From positions 62,001 through 126,000 of the forward strand of contig JBBRTV010000004.1 of the NCBI GenBank assembly GCA_038243995.1: a DNA stretch of 64,000 bases, given 5' to 3'. Numbering within the stretch: position 1 is the stretch's first letter; every line of letters begins with the position of its first letter. This stretch comes from Scleromatobacter sp038243995. GTDB taxonomy: Bacteria > Pseudomonadota > Gammaproteobacteria > Burkholderiales > Burkholderiaceae_C. Position numbers and translations under genes: made by a program. The notes under the pieces were generated by a model. The model worked only from the letters and a program-made list of their open reading frames with translations. It was not told where the DNA came from and did no database searches. Of this stretch, positions 41,957-50,588 are shown in pieces.

Positions 41957-43351
41957 ATGTTCGAAGAACGCAGTCTCCGCAAGCAATTCCTCAACGCCCC
42001 GGCGTCGATCCCCAGCACCATCGCCTCCTTGCTGGAACCGGTGGTGGCGACGGGTACGCTCGCGATCTTTCAAACCCTCTATCGATTGCCGATGGAGGGA
42101 GCGCCGATGGCGCTCGCCATCCTGCTGCTGGTGCTCATGTTTCCGGGCATCAACCGCTTCGGTCGGATGGGCGTGGGCGTGGGGATCGACATCATCCTGT
42201 CCTGGGCCTGGGTACTCGGAGTCCTCGTGTTGCTGGGCTATGCCACCGACACGCTCAAGTATTTCGATCGGCAAATGCTGATCGGCTGGGCCGTGACGAC
42301 GCCGCTGGTGCAATGGGGTTTGGTCGCCATCGGAACCATGCTCCAGCGGCACCTGGCTTCGCTGCCCGAAGCACGCCGCCCCGCGGTGGTGATCGGGGCG
42401 GGCCGCATGGGGATGCGCGTCGCGCAGATGCTGCACGACCGCGTGTCATTCGGCCATGACCTGCTGGGCTTCTTCGATGATCGCTCCGCCGATCGGGTGA
42501 ATCTGCCGAAGGACGCGGTGCTGATCGGTGCCTTGAAGTTGCTCCCGGAGTTCATCGAGCGCGAGGGCGTGAAGGACGTTTTCATCACCTTGCCCCTGAC
42601 GTCGCAGCCGCGCATCCAGAGCCTGCTCGAATCCGTGCAGAACACGACCGCGTCCATTCATTTCGTGCCGGACGTGTTCGGCGTCAGCGTGATCCAGGGG
42701 CGCCTCGAAGACATGGGCGGCGTGCCGGTGGTCGGCTTGCTCGTGACGCCGTTCACCGGGATCAATGGTGTCATCAAGCGTTTGAGCGACATCGTCCTGT
42801 CCGGGCTGATCCTTCTGGCCATCCTGCCCATCCTGGTCGTGCTCGCCATCGGCGTGAAGTTGAGTTCGCCCGGGCCGGTGATCTTCCGTCAGCGCCGCAC
42901 CGGCCTCGATGGCGAGATCATCGACGTCTACAAGTTTCGCTCCATGCGTACCACCGACAACGGACCGGTGGTGGTGCAGGCGACGCGTGGCGACCCGCGC
43001 ATCACGCCTTTCGGCGCGTTCATTCGCCGGACTTCGCTCGACGAATTGCCGCAATTCATCAACGTGTTGCAGGGCAGCATGAGCATCGTCGGCCCGCGAC
43101 CGCACGCGGTTGCGCACAATGACCAGTACCGCAAGCTGGTGAAGGCCTACATGGCCCGTCACAAGGTCAAGCCGGGTATCACCGGCTGGGCGCAAGTCAA
43201 CGGTTTGCGCGGAGAAACCGATACGCTGGACAAGATGGCGGTCCGGATCGAATATGACCTCGAATACCTGCGCAACTGGTCCATCGGACTCGACCTGCTG
43301 ATCATCTTCCGGACGGTGAAGCTCGTCTTCGTCGACAGTACCGCGTACTGA
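41957..43351 (+). CDS. epsB: Undecaprenyl-phosphate glucose phosphotransferase (initiating enzyme)
   Basis: This 464-residue protein has four N-terminal membrane helices, a cytoplasmic Rossmann-like CoA-binding-like region (PAVVIGAGRMGMRVAQMLHD, near residues 140-160), a fifth hydrophobic helix (DIVLSGLILLAILPILVVLA) and the catalytic polyprenyl-phosphate glycosyl-1-phosphate transferase domain (FRQRRTGLDGEIIDVYKFRS, RTSLDELPQFINVLQGSMSI, GPRPHAVAHN, KPGITGWAQVNGLRGETDTL). It transfers a sugar-1-phosphate to undecaprenyl phosphate to start the repeat unit. The WcaJ/EpsB type usually uses UDP-glucose; this donor is inferred. Confidence 0.94.
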   Translation: MFEERSLRKQFLNAPASIPSTIASLLEPVVATGTLAIFQTLYRLPMEGAPMALAILLLVLMFPGINRFGRMGVGVGIDIILSWAWVLGVLVLLGYATDTLKYFDRQMLIGWAVTTPLVQWGLVAIGTMLQRHLASLPEARRPAVVIGAGRMGMRVAQMLHDRVSFGHDLLGFFDDRSADRVNLPKDAVLIGALKLLPEFIEREGVKDVFITLPLTSQPRIQSLLESVQNTTASIHFVPDVFGVSVIQGRLEDMGGVPVVGLLVTPFTGINGVIKRLSDIVLSGLILLAILPILVVLAIGVKLSSPGPVIFRQRRTGLDGEIIDVYKFRSMRTTDNGPVVVQATRGDPRITPFGAFIRRTSLDELPQFINVLQGSMSIVGPRPHAVAHNDQYRKLVKAYMARHKVKPGITGWAQVNGLRGETDTLDKMAVRIEYDLEYLRNWSIGLDLLIIFRTVKLVFVDSTAY

Positions 43352-43379
43352 CGCCACGACCCCTCACTGGAACTCAAAG

Positions 43380-44633
43380 ATGACAATCACGCTCACCCGC
43401 CTTGCAAAGCAGGCGACGCGCTCCTGTGCCGCCTTCGCCGTCCTCTCCACGATCTCGTCCCTGGCTTGCGCGGACACCAGTCCGTACACGCTCGGAATAA
43501 CCGAGCGGGTCCAGCATGACTCGAACCTGTTTCGCGCGCAGGATGGCGGCCCGATCTCCGCGGACTGGAGCTCCTCCACCGGCCTGATCGGTTCGTACAA
43601 CCAAGGCATCGGACGCGAGACCCTCAAGGCGAACGCCGAGGTCGACCTGGTCCGCTATCTCCGCAACGACCAGTTGAACGCCCTTGCGCACAATGTCGGC
43701 ATCGAGGGCGACTGGTCGACCGTCGGTCACCTCTCGGGCGAATGGGGCTTCACGAATGCGCAGCAGCTGTACACCTACAACCTGTACAGCGTCGACGCTG
43801 CCGCGGTGCTGCGCGAGCCCAACACCCTGAAGACCAACCAGGGCTTCGCGCGCGTGCACCTGGGCGTCGTGACGCGCTGGACAATCGACGCGATTCTCAA
43901 CGGCCTGGATCGCAACTATTCGGCCGCGACTTATGCGCCGTACGACCTTCGCCGCTGGGATGCGACGCTGGGCACGACTTATCAGTTCTCGCCGGACTTG
44001 AGCACGACGGTGTCATACCGCCGAACCAAGGGCCGCTACCCGAACTTCAACCCGAACGGCGGCGACGATTTCACTCGCGACGACTTCATCCTCGGTGCGG
44101 TCTATTCGCCGAGCGGCGCCAGTACGCTGAGATTGCACGTCAGCACCGGGCAAGAGAACCATTCCGCGGCCAACACGCGCAATTCCCAGAACTGGGCTGC
44201 CGACGCGCAGTGGATCTGGCAGGCGACCGGCCGGACGCAGTTCACTGTCGATTTCCTGCGCGACGACGACAACGGATCGACCGACACACCGTTTTTTGCA
44301 GGTCAGCTCGCCAGCAACGACGCTCGGCAGCGCAAGGCGGTCAGTGTCGGGCTGACCTACGAAGTCACGGCCAAGATCAACGCGAGGCTCACGGGCGGAT
44401 ACTCCCATCGCGACCTCGACAATGCGTTCGCCGGCCAATCGCAATTCGACAGGATCGGTGCCGATCGGCTTTACACGGCCGCGTTCAATCTCGACTACGT
44501 GCCGACACGCAACTCCAAACTTTCGTGCGGCGCGTCCAAGGAACAGCGTACGACTTCCGGTGCCGTGCCGTCTTTCACGTACCCGTACCGCGACACCACG
44601 CTCAGCTGTAGTGGCCAGATCGCGTTCAATTGA
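43380..44633 (+). CDS. epsL: Outer-membrane beta-barrel protein EpsL
   Basis: This 417-residue protein has a signal peptide (TRSCAAFAVLSTISSLACA then DTSPYTLGIT) and then alternating amphipathic beta strands to the end, with a C-terminal aromatic-poor but typical strand ending QIAFN. The layout and operon position fit the EpsL outer-membrane protein of exosortase-linked EPS loci. It probably provides an outer-membrane step in export alongside EpsE. It starts 28 bases after epsB, so it is co-transcribed. Confidence 0.87.
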   Translation: MTITLTRLAKQATRSCAAFAVLSTISSLACADTSPYTLGITERVQHDSNLFRAQDGGPISADWSSSTGLIGSYNQGIGRETLKANAEVDLVRYLRNDQLNALAHNVGIEGDWSTVGHLSGEWGFTNAQQLYTYNLYSVDAAAVLREPNTLKTNQGFARVHLGVVTRWTIDAILNGLDRNYSAATYAPYDLRRWDATLGTTYQFSPDLSTTVSYRRTKGRYPNFNPNGGDDFTRDDFILGAVYSPSGASTLRLHVSTGQENHSAANTRNSQNWAADAQWIWQATGRTQFTVDFLRDDDNGSTDTPFFAGQLASNDARQRKAVSVGLTYEVTAKINARLTGGYSHRDLDNAFAGQSQFDRIGADRLYTAAFNLDYVPTRNSKLSCGASKEQRTTSGAVPSFTYPYRDTTLSCSGQIAFN

Positions 44634-44679
44634 GCGTGTGCCCCTACGCTAACCGGTCGCGGCACTTGAGGACGTCTTC

Positions 44680-44721
44680 GTGACGCTTGTCACAAGTTAC
44701 CAAATCGAGGGTTCTTGTAAC
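44680..44721. promoter_or_regulatory. Cluster of overlapping dyads upstream of the PEP-CTERM gene
   Basis: Three overlapping inverted repeats lie here: GTGAC-gctt-GTCAC (44680-44693), CTTGTcACAAG (44686-44696), and GTTAC...GTAAC (44696-44721). The cluster lies just before a possible sigma-70 -35 at 44732, a position suited to an activator or repressor binding site. Confidence 0.4.
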
Positions 44722-44731
44722 CAGGGTTTCG

Positions 44732-44761
44732 TTGACTCCCCGGCGACACGCCATGGACAAT
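44732..44761 (+). promoter_or_regulatory. Candidate sigma-70 promoter of the PEP-CTERM gene
   Basis: TTGACT (44732-44737), an 18-base spacer and GACAAT (44756-44761). The -35 matches five of six consensus bases and the -10 four of six. It would give a leader of about 100 bases before the ATG at 44868. Confidence 0.4.
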
Positions 44762-44867
44762 GTGATCAATCAGGCAATTCCCGCAGTCTCTCGCTGGGGC
44801 GGCGTCTTGTTCCAATTCGGAGCTCGGCCCGAGCCGCATTCGCATTGTTCACAGGGAAGAGAAAAAC

Positions 44868-45362
44868 ATGAATTCGATGAAGATCGCCGCTGCTGCGGCC
44901 CTGGGCCTGGCCGCCGGTATCGCCGGCGCCAAGCCGACGGACCTGGGAACGGGTCCCTCCACCTACTCGTTCTCCGGCTCGAAGGATGGCTCGTTCTACG
45001 TCGAACTCGGCCCGGGCACCTATTCGTTCTCGTCCGAGGTCGATGCCACCGGCCAGCTCGACCTCGCGAGCGTGTGGTTCAGCTTCGCCAAGGACAAGAA
45101 CGCGAACGGCAAGAACGACCTGGGCTCGTTCACTTCGGTTGGTCAAGATTTCACCGGCAACCTGACGACCCTGACGCTGACCCAGACCAGGAATGTCTAC
45201 GTCAACGTCGACACGGTGCTCGGCAAGAAAGGCAGCGACGTGTTCAACGGCACGCTGACCGTCTCCGCTGTGCCGGAACCCACCAGCACGGCGCTCTTGA
45301 TGGCCGGTATCGGCATGTTGGGATTCATGAGCCGCCGTCGCAACAACAAGAACAAGGGCTGA
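44868..45362 (+). CDS. PEP-CTERM sorting-domain protein (exosortase substrate)
   Basis: This 164-residue protein has a signal peptide (MKIAAAAALGLAAGIAGA). A beta-rich body of about 110 residues (YSFSGSKDGSFYVELGPGTY and similar) follows. The C-terminal PEP-CTERM tripartite signal is PEP at residues 136-138 (AVPEPTSTALL), a hydrophobic helix (LMAGIGMLGFM) and the basic tail SRRRNN. The exosortase xrtB in the same locus should cut or transfer it at this signal. It may be a secreted matrix or EPS-associated protein; the F-x-D-x-F subtype seen with XrtB is possible but I do not see that motif cleanly. GGGAAGAG precedes the ATG. It is the only PEP-CTERM protein in the window. Confidence 0.93.
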   Translation: MNSMKIAAAAALGLAAGIAGAKPTDLGTGPSTYSFSGSKDGSFYVELGPGTYSFSSEVDATGQLDLASVWFSFAKDKNANGKNDLGSFTSVGQDFTGNLTTLTLTQTRNVYVNVDTVLGKKGSDVFNGTLTVSAVPEPTSTALLMAGIGMLGFMSRRRNNKNKG

Positions 45363-45408
45363 TCCGGCTTTTGCGAGGCCGCCTTGTTCGCCAGACCTCG
45401 CGACCATG

Positions 45409-45442
45409 AAAAAAGGGCAGCGTTCGCGCTGCCCTTTTTTTT
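45409..45442. terminator. Strong bidirectional terminator after the PEP-CTERM gene
   Basis: A perfect 14-base inverted repeat (AAAAAAGGGCAGCG / CGCTGCCCTTTTTT) with a TTCG tetraloop and T runs on both strands. It separates the + strand EPS operon from the convergent GH16 gene. Confidence 0.95.
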
Positions 45443-45474
45443 CCGAACGCCACCGATCCGAGGCCGCCGGCTGG

Positions 45475-46941
45475 TCAGAGCGTCTTCTGGTATGCCCGCA
45501 CCCAGTCCACCTGCAGTGCCTGCGGAAACGCGCTGTCGTCGATGCCATGTCGCCCGGCCCAGGCACCCCCCACCGCCAGGTTCAACAAGATGTGAGCGGG
45601 GCCCGCCGGCGTCCCGTCGCTGTAGTTCCAGGCGAACGTTCTCGTGTACAGCTTCTTGCCGTCCACGTACGCCGTCACCGTATTCGCATCCCATTCGGCG
45701 CCGAACGTGTGCCATCCTGCCGTGAAATCGAACGCGGCGATGTAGTCGCCCAGCGCGGTGTTGAATGACGGATCGGACCAGATGTAAGGCGAGAGGTCGC
45801 CTCCGGAAACCGCGGAGTGGATCATGTTCGGCAGGTCTTCGACACCGTTGTTCACGAATTCGAAGATGTCGATTTCCGGAGGCCAGGAAAGGCGCCCCGT
45901 CGACGAGACATCGGAATTCAGCCAGAACGCCGGCCAGACGCCGATGCCGGGCGGCATCTTGACGCGCGCCTCGAAGTATCCATAGCGTGCTGTCCAGTCG
46001 GAACGGATCATGCCCGACTCGTAATTGATGCCGTTCGGATCGCTGCTGCTGACCTTGCTCGCCGTCAGGTTCAATAGTCCGTTCGCCGTGGTGTGCGTGT
46101 TGTTGTCCGTATATCTCTGCTGCTCGTCGTTGAGATGATCCAGGGTTCCATTGGCATAGATATACCGCGTGAACCACTTCGAGGTATTCAACGCCGTGCC
46201 ATTGAATTCGTCATTGAACGCGAGGCTGTAGCCGGCAGGCACGTACGAATTCACGGGCGATGTGATGCGCTCGGTCGTGGCGAGCGCACTTCGCATCTTG
46301 AGCGTGACATCGTCGACCAGTACCCGCGTATGGTTGGTGACGATGCTGACGTCCGCCGTGGCGGCATATTCGGGCGCGGTGAAATTGACGGAATAAGTCT
46401 GATAGACGTTCGACGTCACCGGCGCGGTCGCATAGACGCGGAACGTGGCGTTGTTCGACGGCATGCGGAAAGTCACGGCGATCTGTGCAGAACCAACTGT
46501 CTGCGTGTTTCTCGCCTTTACCGTGAGGATGTAGGAATAGTGCGGCACCAGGGTAGTCGCGCCGAGCGGCTGCGAAGCCATCCAGCCCACGTTCAAGGCC
46601 TGGGCACCGGGCCGCAATTCGCTGTTGGCGAGCACCGCGTCACCGACGTTCCAGCCGGTGAGTCCCTGGTTGAAGAAGCCGTTGATCATGAGATCGTCGG
46701 GCACCACCGTGTAGGTATTCCTGATCACGGACTGCGGCGCGATCCTGCGGGTGTTCGACGGCGCACTGCTCGGGGCGGCGCCGTTGACCGCGCGCGCCTG
46801 GACGAAGCCCGGGTCAGGCGCTGCAGGCGCCGCCGGCCCGCCGTGCTGCGCGGCGACGCTCGTGTCGCAGGCCCCCATCAGCAGTGCGCCCAGCAAGACA
46901 GATAACAATCCTGCGGTTGCAGGATTCTTGATCTTCATCAT
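45475..46941 (-). CDS. Lipoprotein glycoside hydrolase family 16 with N-terminal CBM-like domain
   Basis: This protein of about 488 residues has a lipoprotein signal (AGLLSVLLGALLMGAC, Cys near residue 24). A Pro/Ala linker, a beta-rich carbohydrate-binding-like domain (about residues 80-215, ending VLVDDVTLKMR, as in CBM4/9-type modules) and the GH16 domain (about 225-488) follow. Catalytic residues lie in PPEIDIFEF (Glu, Asp, Glu). Three consecutive ATGs are possible; the middle one is six bases from AAGGA. It resembles the GH16 protein at 25123 (FTRYIYxNGTLDxLNDE) but adds the anchor and binding domain. It probably trims or releases the EPS at the cell envelope. Confidence 0.93.
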   Translation of the reverse strand: MMKIKNPATAGLLSVLLGALLMGACDTSVAAQHGGPAAPAAPDPGFVQARAVNGAAPSSAPSNTRRIAPQSVIRNTYTVVPDDLMINGFFNQGLTGWNVGDAVLANSELRPGAQALNVGWMASQPLGATTLVPHYSYILTVKARNTQTVGSAQIAVTFRMPSNNATFRVYATAPVTSNVYQTYSVNFTAPEYAATADVSIVTNHTRVLVDDVTLKMRSALATTERITSPVNSYVPAGYSLAFNDEFNGTALNTSKWFTRYIYANGTLDHLNDEQQRYTDNNTHTTANGLLNLTASKVSSSDPNGINYESGMIRSDWTARYGYFEARVKMPPGIGVWPAFWLNSDVSSTGRLSWPPEIDIFEFVNNGVEDLPNMIHSAVSGGDLSPYIWSDPSFNTALGDYIAAFDFTAGWHTFGAEWDANTVTAYVDGKKLYTRTFAWNYSDGTPAGPAHILLNLAVGGAWAGRHGIDDSAFPQALQVDWVRAYQKTL

Positions 46942-46944
46942 CAT

Positions 46945-47540
46945 CAATCCTTGAAAATTGCATTCATCTGCCAGGAGGAAATGCGGTCTTCCATGACATA
47001 TTGCTCGAAGAACCTTGGCGCGCATCAATTAATGCCGACGCCATGCGCCCGCTGGCGTCAGGCGGGTCGTTCCCGCCCCAGCAACCTGCTTCGGCAGTGA
47101 CATGGGATGAATTAGGATTGTTTCGTAACAAAATATTGAGACAGGTAATGACTCATCAATTTGACGGATGGACGCAGTACTTCACATCCCACTACTCGAC
47201 AGCGAATACGGGATGGCTCGCAATTGCGGTGCGCATTTGGAATGCAGCATTGAATTGAAGCACGACGCGACGCGGCGGGCGCTCCACGAGCGGGTGTGCT
47301 GGTGAGTTGGCGCGGCGTCGATCCACTGCTAGCCGCCGGGTCCGCCTGCGCCGGGCAGAATGAAGTCTGGTCGGGCTGCATGACGCCGCGACGATGCCAT
47401 GGTTGTTGCCTTCGGCGGCCGGTACCGAGCCGCTCTCGGAGACGCTGCGGCGCCGCGGCGCTACCGTGAAGCGCGACGTGTTCGCGTCGGCCTGGCGTGT
47501 AGGCGGGGGCAGGACGGACAGCGTCCCGCCTCCGTGATTC
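46945..47540. other. Non-coding region upstream of the lipoprotein GH16 gene
   Basis: No gene is supported in these 596 bases. One short open frame (about 85 codons from 47001) lacks a ribosome site and has unlike composition. The part at 47100-47165 is AT-rich for this genome and holds the GH16 promoter candidate. A GC-rich imperfect hairpin (GGACG/CGTCC core near 47512-47526) lies just past the end of the FkbH-type gene and might help terminate it. Confidence 0.5.
47130..47159 (-). promoter_or_regulatory. Candidate sigma-70 promoter for the lipoprotein GH16 gene
   Basis: On the minus strand, TTGATG (47159-47154), an 18-base spacer and TATTTT (47135-47130), in the most AT-rich part of the gap. 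Each half matches four of six consensus bases. Confidence 0.3.
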
Positions 47541-49481
47541 TCAACTCGAGAGCGCCGCCACTGCCTTGCCCGGCAGGTCGAAACCGATTCGCTGCACCGC
47601 GATCGGCAATTCGACGACGGGGGCAGAATCGACGTGCAACTCCCAAGTCGTGCTGCCATCGCCCTGCTTGTCCAGCAGGGCGAAGCCCAGCTTGGCGTAG
47701 TGGTCCTCGACGAGCTTGTTTTTTTCGGTCGGCAGATACCAGCCGACCAGGCGGCGGACGCCGCGTGCGCGCGCCTGGGCAAGCAGTTCCTGCAAGACGG
47801 CGGTCTCGACCTTGCGGCCCAGCACCCGGCAACTCATCAGCCAGGTGTCGATCGTCCAGTCGTCCCCGTCGCGCCTGCAGATCAACACGCTGATCATGCC
47901 GTTGTCGCCGAAGGCATCCGCCAGCCGCACCTGGAGCGTGAAGGCTTCAGGATCGTCCTGTGCTGCCGCGACATCGGCTTCGGTGTAACGCCGTGTCGTC
48001 AGGTTGAACTGGTTGGACTTGTTGATCAACTGCGCAATGCGGGCGCGACCGGTGTCGTCGAACGGCTGCAGCGTCATCTGCATGTTCAGCGACACCAGGT
48101 AGGCATCCACGTCGCCGGCCTGCTTCTGCAGCGTGACACGGCGGGCGTTGTCCTGGTAGAACTCCGCGCGCTTGCGGTCTTCGCCCGAGAAGGTGATGGC
48201 CTCGAAATAGCCTGCCGCAAGCAGGGTGCGTACATAGAGCGCCGGATCGTCCGGAAGCTCGGGGACGGCGACCTGCGGAAGCATCTTGCGCACGAGGCCG
48301 CGCTCCACCGGGTTGTCGTCGAGGAACACCATGGCGTCCAGGCCCAGCGACAACTCCTCGGCGATCGCTTTGATGTTCGTGGCCTTGTCGTTCCAGTTGG
48401 CCTGGAAAACCGCGATGTGTTCCTCCTTCAGCAGCATCTCGGGATGCTTCCGGAAGGGTTCGCGCGCGATCTCGTCTGTGTTCTTCGACGACACGGCCAG
48501 CACGATGCCGCGGTCGCGCAACGTGAGCGCGGTGCGCTGGACATGCAGGTGGGCCTCGCCCGTCGCGTCGCCCTGTCCGATGACGATGCCTTCCAGGCCG
48601 TCGTCGCCGATCACGCCACCCCAGAGGGTGTTGTCGAGGTCGAGGATCAGGCACTTTCGGCTCTTGCCTCTCATCGCGGCAACGAGGCGGCATACATGGT
48701 CGCCATACAACGGGAGGAACTTGCTGGCGAAAGGAAGCTTCGCCATGTTCCACAACGTGGTGTCGTGCCAGTCGGCCAGCCCGACCGTCTCGGCGATGTG
48801 GGCGACGTCGAGCAGCAGGTCCTCGGTGCCGGCGATGCTTTGCGCCATTCCCCGGTTGACCTCGTCGACGAGTTGCCGGGGCGTGCCTGGAAGCACCAGG
48901 TCGAGATTGCCGAAAGACGACTCGACCGACCGCGGCAATGTCTGCAGTATGCAGATCGCCTTGCCGTGACTGTGCAAGCCGTCGCGGATCATGTTCAGGT
49001 GGCCGAGCGCGGCCGCCACCGTCTGTTGCGCAGCCTGTGCGTCGCCGGGCGTGGCATTGAGGGGCAGGCCGCGGTGGTCGACGGCCACCAGCACGGCGTC
49101 GCATTGCGCCTGGTTGATCGCCGAGTCCGGCGACAGCGCCGCCTGCATCACCTGGTCGAAATCGGCCTCGATGCATTCCAGCGCAATGCCGTGGCGCGCG
49201 GCACTGGCCACGAGCACCGGAACGACGAAGTGCGACGTGGCATTGCTGATGACGCCCAGGCGGAACGGCGTCAAGGGCGCCAGCGATTCACTCTTCTGGC
49301 GAGCCTTGTCGATGACCTTGGCCAGGCGATTGAGCTGGTTCTCGTCCAGCGCATGATTGGCCAGGCGCTGGATGCGGCGACCTAGCTCGCCCGGTTCGGC
49401 AAGCAACTGGCGGCACTGGGTGGAAAAGTCGTCCGGCGCCGCAGGCAGCCAGGCGAGATCTGAATAGAGATGATTGCTCAT
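47541..49481 (-). CDS. FkbH-type HAD-IIIC protein (glyceryl-ACP-forming candidate)
   Basis: This 646-residue protein has three parts. Residues 1-260 resemble the SGNH-like N-region of long FkbH proteins. The HAD-IIIC domain starts at LILDLDNTLWGG (nucleophile Asp281), with AVSSKNTDE and FLDDNPVER as later motifs. A C-terminal GNAT-like domain (about 480-620) ends the protein. FkbH enzymes take 1,3-bisphosphoglycerate and load dephosphorylated glyceryl groups on an acyl carrier protein. The gene is last in a seven-gene operon with an ACP, a MaoC dehydratase and an MBOAT acyltransferase. Start overlaps the SDR gene stop (ATGA). Confidence 0.92.
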   Translation of the reverse strand: MSNHLYSDLAWLPAAPDDFSTQCRQLLAEPGELGRRIQRLANHALDENQLNRLAKVIDKARQKSESLAPLTPFRLGVISNATSHFVVPVLVASAARHGIALECIEADFDQVMQAALSPDSAINQAQCDAVLVAVDHRGLPLNATPGDAQAAQQTVAAALGHLNMIRDGLHSHGKAICILQTLPRSVESSFGNLDLVLPGTPRQLVDEVNRGMAQSIAGTEDLLLDVAHIAETVGLADWHDTTLWNMAKLPFASKFLPLYGDHVCRLVAAMRGKSRKCLILDLDNTLWGGVIGDDGLEGIVIGQGDATGEAHLHVQRTALTLRDRGIVLAVSSKNTDEIAREPFRKHPEMLLKEEHIAVFQANWNDKATNIKAIAEELSLGLDAMVFLDDNPVERGLVRKMLPQVAVPELPDDPALYVRTLLAAGYFEAITFSGEDRKRAEFYQDNARRVTLQKQAGDVDAYLVSLNMQMTLQPFDDTGRARIAQLINKSNQFNLTTRRYTEADVAAAQDDPEAFTLQVRLADAFGDNGMISVLICRRDGDDWTIDTWLMSCRVLGRKVETAVLQELLAQARARGVRRLVGWYLPTEKNKLVEDHYAKLGFALLDKQGDGSTTWELHVDSAPVVELPIAVQRIGFDLPGKAVAALSS

Positions 49482-50167
49482 GGGCCGATGGCCTCCTCAA
49501 CAATGAGCGACGCGACCTGTTCGGGCGTCTGGAACGGAGCCTTCTCGCGTTGCATGGCGAGAAAGCGCTCGTCGAATGCGGCCAGCATGGGCGTCTCGGT
49601 GTAGCCGGGCTTCACGGCGCGGACGCGCATCCACGGATAGTCGGCCGCGAGGACGGCCAGCACGCCGGCCATGCCATGCTTGGCGATGACATAGGCGCCC
49701 ATGCCCGATGCGGCGCCCTGGATGCCTTCGCCCATCGCGCGGGTCAGGACGCCCACGACCGATCCTTGCTTGTGCTTGCGGAAGCACTTGCGCACCAGTT
49801 CCGCGAGCAAGCGCTGCGGCCCCGAAACATTGACCTGCCATTGCTGCAGCATGTCGTCGGCGGTGATCTTGCCGAACGGCACGGGCGACAGTGGGGGCGA
49901 ACCGGCGAGCACCACGCCGACCAGGCGCGGCAACGCCTCCAACTGCGCCACCGCAGCCAGGATGGACGCCTCGTCGCTCAAGTCCAGCGCGAGGCTGCGG
50001 CCCCCTGTGCGCCGAGCGACGGCTTCGGCCGCCGCCGCATTGCGGTGGTACCCCACGATCGGCGTGAAGCCGCGTGCGGCGAGTAGATCGCACACCGCCG
50101 CGCCGATGCCGCCGGAGCCGCCGGAGACAAGAAAGCATCCCGCCGGATGGATCGAATCAGCGTCCAA
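49478..50167 (-). CDS. Short-chain dehydrogenase/reductase
   Basis: This 229-residue protein has FLVSGGSGGIGAAVCDLLAA (NAD(P) motif), VVLAGSPPL, NVSGPQRLLAEL and YVIAKHGMAGVLAVLA with Tyr-x3-Lys, then VKPGYTETPM. The usual catalytic Ser about 13 residues before Tyr is not at its normal position; a Ser lies only five residues before, so catalysis may be altered or my alignment is off. I chose TTG 50167 because a strong GGAGG lies exactly six bases upstream and no ATG/GTG is nearby; it overlaps the MaoC gene by 11 bases. Its role is probably ketoreduction of an ACP-bound acyl chain. Confidence 0.85.
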   Translation of the reverse strand: MDADSIHPAGCFLVSGGSGGIGAAVCDLLAARGFTPIVGYHRNAAAAEAVARRTGGRSLALDLSDEASILAAVAQLEALPRLVGVVLAGSPPLSPVPFGKITADDMLQQWQVNVSGPQRLLAELVRKCFRKHKQGSVVGVLTRAMGEGIQGAASGMGAYVIAKHGMAGVLAVLAADYPWMRVRAVKPGYTETPMLAAFDERFLAMQREKAPFQTPEQVASLIVEEAIGP

Positions 50168-50588
50168 CGACCACCTCCGCCGTCCCCTTGGCCAGCACCT
50201 TGCCTCCGGCACGTACCGTGATCTTCAACTCCACCATCCCCGTGGATTCCGAGACGGACGTGACCATGCCTTCGACCTGCGCGAGCTGGCCCACGTACAA
50301 GGGCCGGCGGAACTCGAGCGCCAGGCTTGCCCAGACGCTGTTGCGCCCCGGCAGCCGCATGCCGATGAGTTGCGAGACCTTCGCGACCTGCAAGGCGCCG
50401 TAGACGACCGCGCCATCGAACCCCTTGCTGCGCGCGTACTCGTCGTCGGTATGCAGGGGGTTGAAGTCTCCGGAGAGCTCGGCGAACTGCCGCATCTGCT
50501 CCCGCGTGATTTCGAATTCGACGTCTGCCTGCAGGCCTTGCGCCAAGTCGCCCAGCGCCAGGATCCGCGCCGAAGGCGATGCCGTCAT
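50157..50588 (-). CDS. MaoC-like (R)-specific dehydratase/hydratase
   Basis: This 143-residue single hot-dog-fold protein has FAELSGDFNPLHTDDEYAR, the MaoC catalytic Asp and His (D-x4-H), and GFDGAVVYGALQVAKVSQLI. The late strand SLALEFRRPLYVGQL is standard. The family hydrates or dehydrates (R)-3-hydroxyacyl thioesters. ATG 50588 overlaps the acp stop (ATGA), so it is translated together with it and probably acts on acyl-ACP made or carried there. Confidence 0.9.
   Translation of the reverse strand: MTASPSARILALGDLAQGLQADVEFEITREQMRQFAELSGDFNPLHTDDEYARSKGFDGAVVYGALQVAKVSQLIGMRLPGRNSVWASLALEFRRPLYVGQLAQVEGMVTSVSESTGMVELKITVRAGGKVLAKGTAEVVVGR
50174..50178 (-). promoter_or_regulatory. Ribosome binding site that sets the SDR start
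   Basis: GGAGG on the minus strand, inside the end of the MaoC gene, six bases before the TTG at 50167. It is the best Shine-Dalgarno in this operon and decides the unusual TTG start. Confidence 0.7.

Noticed and set aside
44634..44867. Sigma-54 site before the PEP-CTERM gene
   Set aside because: I scanned for GG-N10-GC with TGGC/TTGC-like flanks and found none that fit; a sigma-70-like pair fits better.
47001..47258. Open frame of 85 codons upstream of the lipoprotein GH16 gene
   Set aside because: No Shine-Dalgarno, no motif, composition unlike the neighbours, and the region is better read as promoter.
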